DNA of 13,656 nucleotides from Treponema sp. UBA4319 (GTDB lineage: Bacteria > Spirochaetota > Spirochaetia > Treponematales > Treponemataceae). The notes beneath the pieces are model-generated. The model was not told the origin of the DNA, did not search any database, and worked only from the letters and a program-made list of their open reading frames with translations. Of this stretch, positions 12,206 to 13,656 are shown in pieces (within the stretch, counting starts at the first letter, position 1; the number at the start of each line of letters is the position of its first letter). Position numbers and translations under genes: made by a program. Where the stretch lies: the NCBI GenBank assembly GCA_002393865.1, contig DGUD01000089.1, positions 8,344-21,999 on the forward strand, given 5' to 3'.

Positions 12206-13494
12206 GAAAGATTGTCACAAAACCCTTTGACCGCGACCGTGTGCCCCCGCGCCAGAACCTGCTGATGACGCCGCTGTTCTGGGCGTACGAGCGCATCATG
12301 GCGGCGGGCAGCGGGCTCAGAATCACCAGGGTGCGCATGAAGGGGCTGAAGCCGCCCTTCCTTGTGCTGGGCACGCACCATGCGTTCATGGACTTTATCG
12401 TGACGCCCATCGCGCTCTTTCCGTGGCGCGCCAACTACGTCTCGGAGCTGGAAGGCTTCGAGGCCTACGGCGAATGGCTGTACCGCCAGCTGGGCTGCCT
12501 GGGAACGCGCAAGTTCATCAACGACTTCGCGCTCATCCGGAATATCCGGCGGGTCATACAGCGCGGAGACATCCTCGTGCAGTACCCGGAGGCGCGCTAC
12601 GCCAACGTGGGCACCTATTCCGAGCTGTCCCCGGCGGTAGGCAAGCTGGCAAAGCTGCTGGACGTGCCGCTCGTCACCATCAACATGCGGGGGAACTACC
12701 TGCAGTCCCCCATCTGGAACCTGCGAAAGCGCACGGAGGTGCGGCTCGACGCCACCATCACGCAGATATTCACGCGGGAGGAGCTGCGCGCCGCATCCGT
12801 AGAAGAGGTGAACGGGCGCATCGCGGAATTCCTGCGCTACGACGAATACCAGTGGCAGTGGGACACCAAGATGGCCGTCACCGTGCCGTGGCGGGCGGAA
12901 GGACTGGAAAAGCCGCTGTACCAGTGCCCCGTCTGCGGCAAGGAATTCGCCATGCGGACGGAAGGCAGCACCATCTCCTGCAGCGCATGCGGCTGCTCGT
13001 GGGAGATGGGCATCTACGGCAGGCTGGAGCGCCGCGCGGGCCGGGAGCGCGCCTACCTTGCGCAGGACGTATTCTTTGACCACATCCCCAACTGGTACGA
13101 GTGGGAGCGGCGGCAGGTCATGACCCTGATTGACGGGGGCAGCTACGCGCTGGATGTGCCCGTGCACATAGAGTCGCTCCCGAACGCGGTGAATTTCATC
13201 GACTGCGGCGACGGAACGCTCCGCCATACGCAAGAAGGCTTCACGCTCACATTCACCGACTACGGGCAGGAACAGGAAGGCTCGCTCTTCGTCGCCTCGG
13301 ACACGCTCTTCTCTATCCACACGGAATACGACTACCGGGGAAAGGGGCAGTGCGTCACCCTGTCCACGCTGGACAACACCTACTTTATCTTTCCCCGCGG
13401 GGAAGGATTCAACGCGACAAAGATCCAGTTCGCCACGGAATACCTCTACAAGCTGAAGACGCAGGGATGGCGCGGGCGCAGCCGCCAGAACTGA
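12202..13494 (+). CDS. PlsC-type acyltransferase with inserted zinc ribbon
   Basis: 430 residues. The N-terminal part (about 50-200) is a glycerolphosphate acyltransferase domain: the HX4D catalytic motif is HHAFMD (H59, D64), and PEAR (129-132) stands in place of the FPEGTR block. This family transfers acyl groups to lysophosphatidic acid or similar acceptors at the inner membrane face. Residues 242-263 form a zinc ribbon (C242/C245 and C260/C263), unusual for a plain PlsC. Residues about 280-430 are an extra beta-rich domain starting near IPNWYEWERRQV, of unknown role. No strong membrane segment is seen, so it is probably peripheral. The ATG at 12202 overlaps the transporter stop; the same frame is open far upstream, but that part is antiparallel noise within the transporter. 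MITE copy 2 begins 42 bp after the stop and may provide the terminator. Confidence 0.87.
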   Translation: MRKIVTKPFDRDRVPPRQNLLMTPLFWAYERIMAAGSGLRITRVRMKGLKPPFLVLGTHHAFMDFIVTPIALFPWRANYVSELEGFEAYGEWLYRQLGCLGTRKFINDFALIRNIRRVIQRGDILVQYPEARYANVGTYSELSPAVGKLAKLLDVPLVTINMRGNYLQSPIWNLRKRTEVRLDATITQIFTREELRAASVEEVNGRIAEFLRYDEYQWQWDTKMAVTVPWRAEGLEKPLYQCPVCGKEFAMRTEGSTISCSACGCSWEMGIYGRLERRAGRERAYLAQDVFFDHIPNWYEWERRQVMTLIDGGSYALDVPVHIESLPNAVNFIDCGDGTLRHTQEGFTLTFTDYGQEQEGSLFVASDTLFSIHTEYDYRGKGQCVTLSTLDNTYFIFPRGEGFNATKIQFATEYLYKLKTQGWRGRSRQN

Positions 13495-13536
13495 AGGAAA
13501 ACCACGGCAAGCGGCGGGTGTGCAGCAGGCCGGATT

Positions 13537-13656
13537 CAGGGCTTCAGCATGAAACGGTAATCCAGGCGTCCAAAAGGAGTCAGCGGATCACAGTAACGGA
13601 AAAAAACAAGGAATCCTCCCTAAAGGGTTCCTCCTTATTTTTTTCCTACGTCCCGC
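13537..13656. mobile_element. MITE-like element, copy 2, right end beyond the window
   Basis: Same orientation as copy 1, starting CAGGGCTTCAGCATGA. Aligned over 120 bp without gaps it differs from copy 1 at 8 positions, seven of them in the first 52 bp, while the central stem is nearly unchanged. The 10 bp before it are AGGCCGGATT; if this is a transposed element of similar length, the same 10 bp should recur at about 13763, outside the window. The stretch 13495-13536 between the acyltransferase stop and this element shows nothing recognisable. Confidence 0.7.
13598..13646. terminator. Terminator-like stem inside MITE copy 2
   Basis: Same A7/T7 stem as in copy 1. Here the inner part pairs better, with AGGAA/TTCCT around CCC-TAAA-GGG. 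It lies about 105 bp after the acyltransferase stop and is the only visible terminator candidate for the three-gene operon. Confidence 0.55.

Noticed and set aside
10319..13656. CRISPR array or defence island
   Set aside because: The repeats are only two, 3.2 kb apart and flank ordinary genes; no cas, toxin or nuclease gene is present.

Overview
The window looks like part of a compact, GC-rich bacterial chromosome. My best guess is a spirochaete of the Treponema group. This rests on the overall look of the small cysteine-rich, pentapeptide and metallo-beta-lactamase (MBL) proteins and on the gene mix, judged from memory without a database search, so the assignment is tentative. Genes are tightly packed. 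Three ATGA stop/start overlaps join neighbours in operons, and three convergent gene pairs overlap at their 3' ends.

Layout. Positions 1-415 (+) hold the C-terminal end of an NADP-dependent isocitrate dehydrogenase. It runs into the 3' end of murI (glutamate racemase, -), which lies behind a small cysteine-rich protein gene (-). A short divergent promoter region (1544-1596) separates these from a pentapeptide-repeat protein and an MBL-fold protein (+). The MBL gene overlaps a convergent gene for a membrane-anchored HExxH protein (-, 2842-4605). That gene diverges from a small unknown gene (+, 4644-5090).

Next comes a minus-strand amino-acid biosynthesis cluster transcribed from about 10264 down to 5080: thrA (aspartokinase/homoserine dehydrogenase), a fused DAHP synthase-like/prephenate dehydratase gene, and the acetolactate synthase small subunit. 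All three products carry ACT-type allosteric domains (Thr, Phe and Val sensing by family knowledge). The DAHP synthase-like half has lost its metal-binding Cys and its KPRT substrate motif and may be a pseudoenzyme.

Rightward from 10638 lies an ATGA-coupled operon of three genes: a 54-residue single-TM protein, an NCS1-type nucleobase/cation symporter, and a PlsC-type acyltransferase with an inserted zinc ribbon. The two divergent operons are separated by a 226-bp MITE-like element (10319-10544) with 15-16 bp inverted ends, a large internal palindrome and a perfect 10-bp flanking direct repeat. A second copy in the same orientation starts at 13537, just after the operon, and runs off the window.

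Several promoters place the -10 box 6-7 nt before an ATG with no Shine-Dalgarno sequence, which predicts leaderless mRNAs. No tRNA, rRNA, CRISPR array, defence system or transposase gene was seen.
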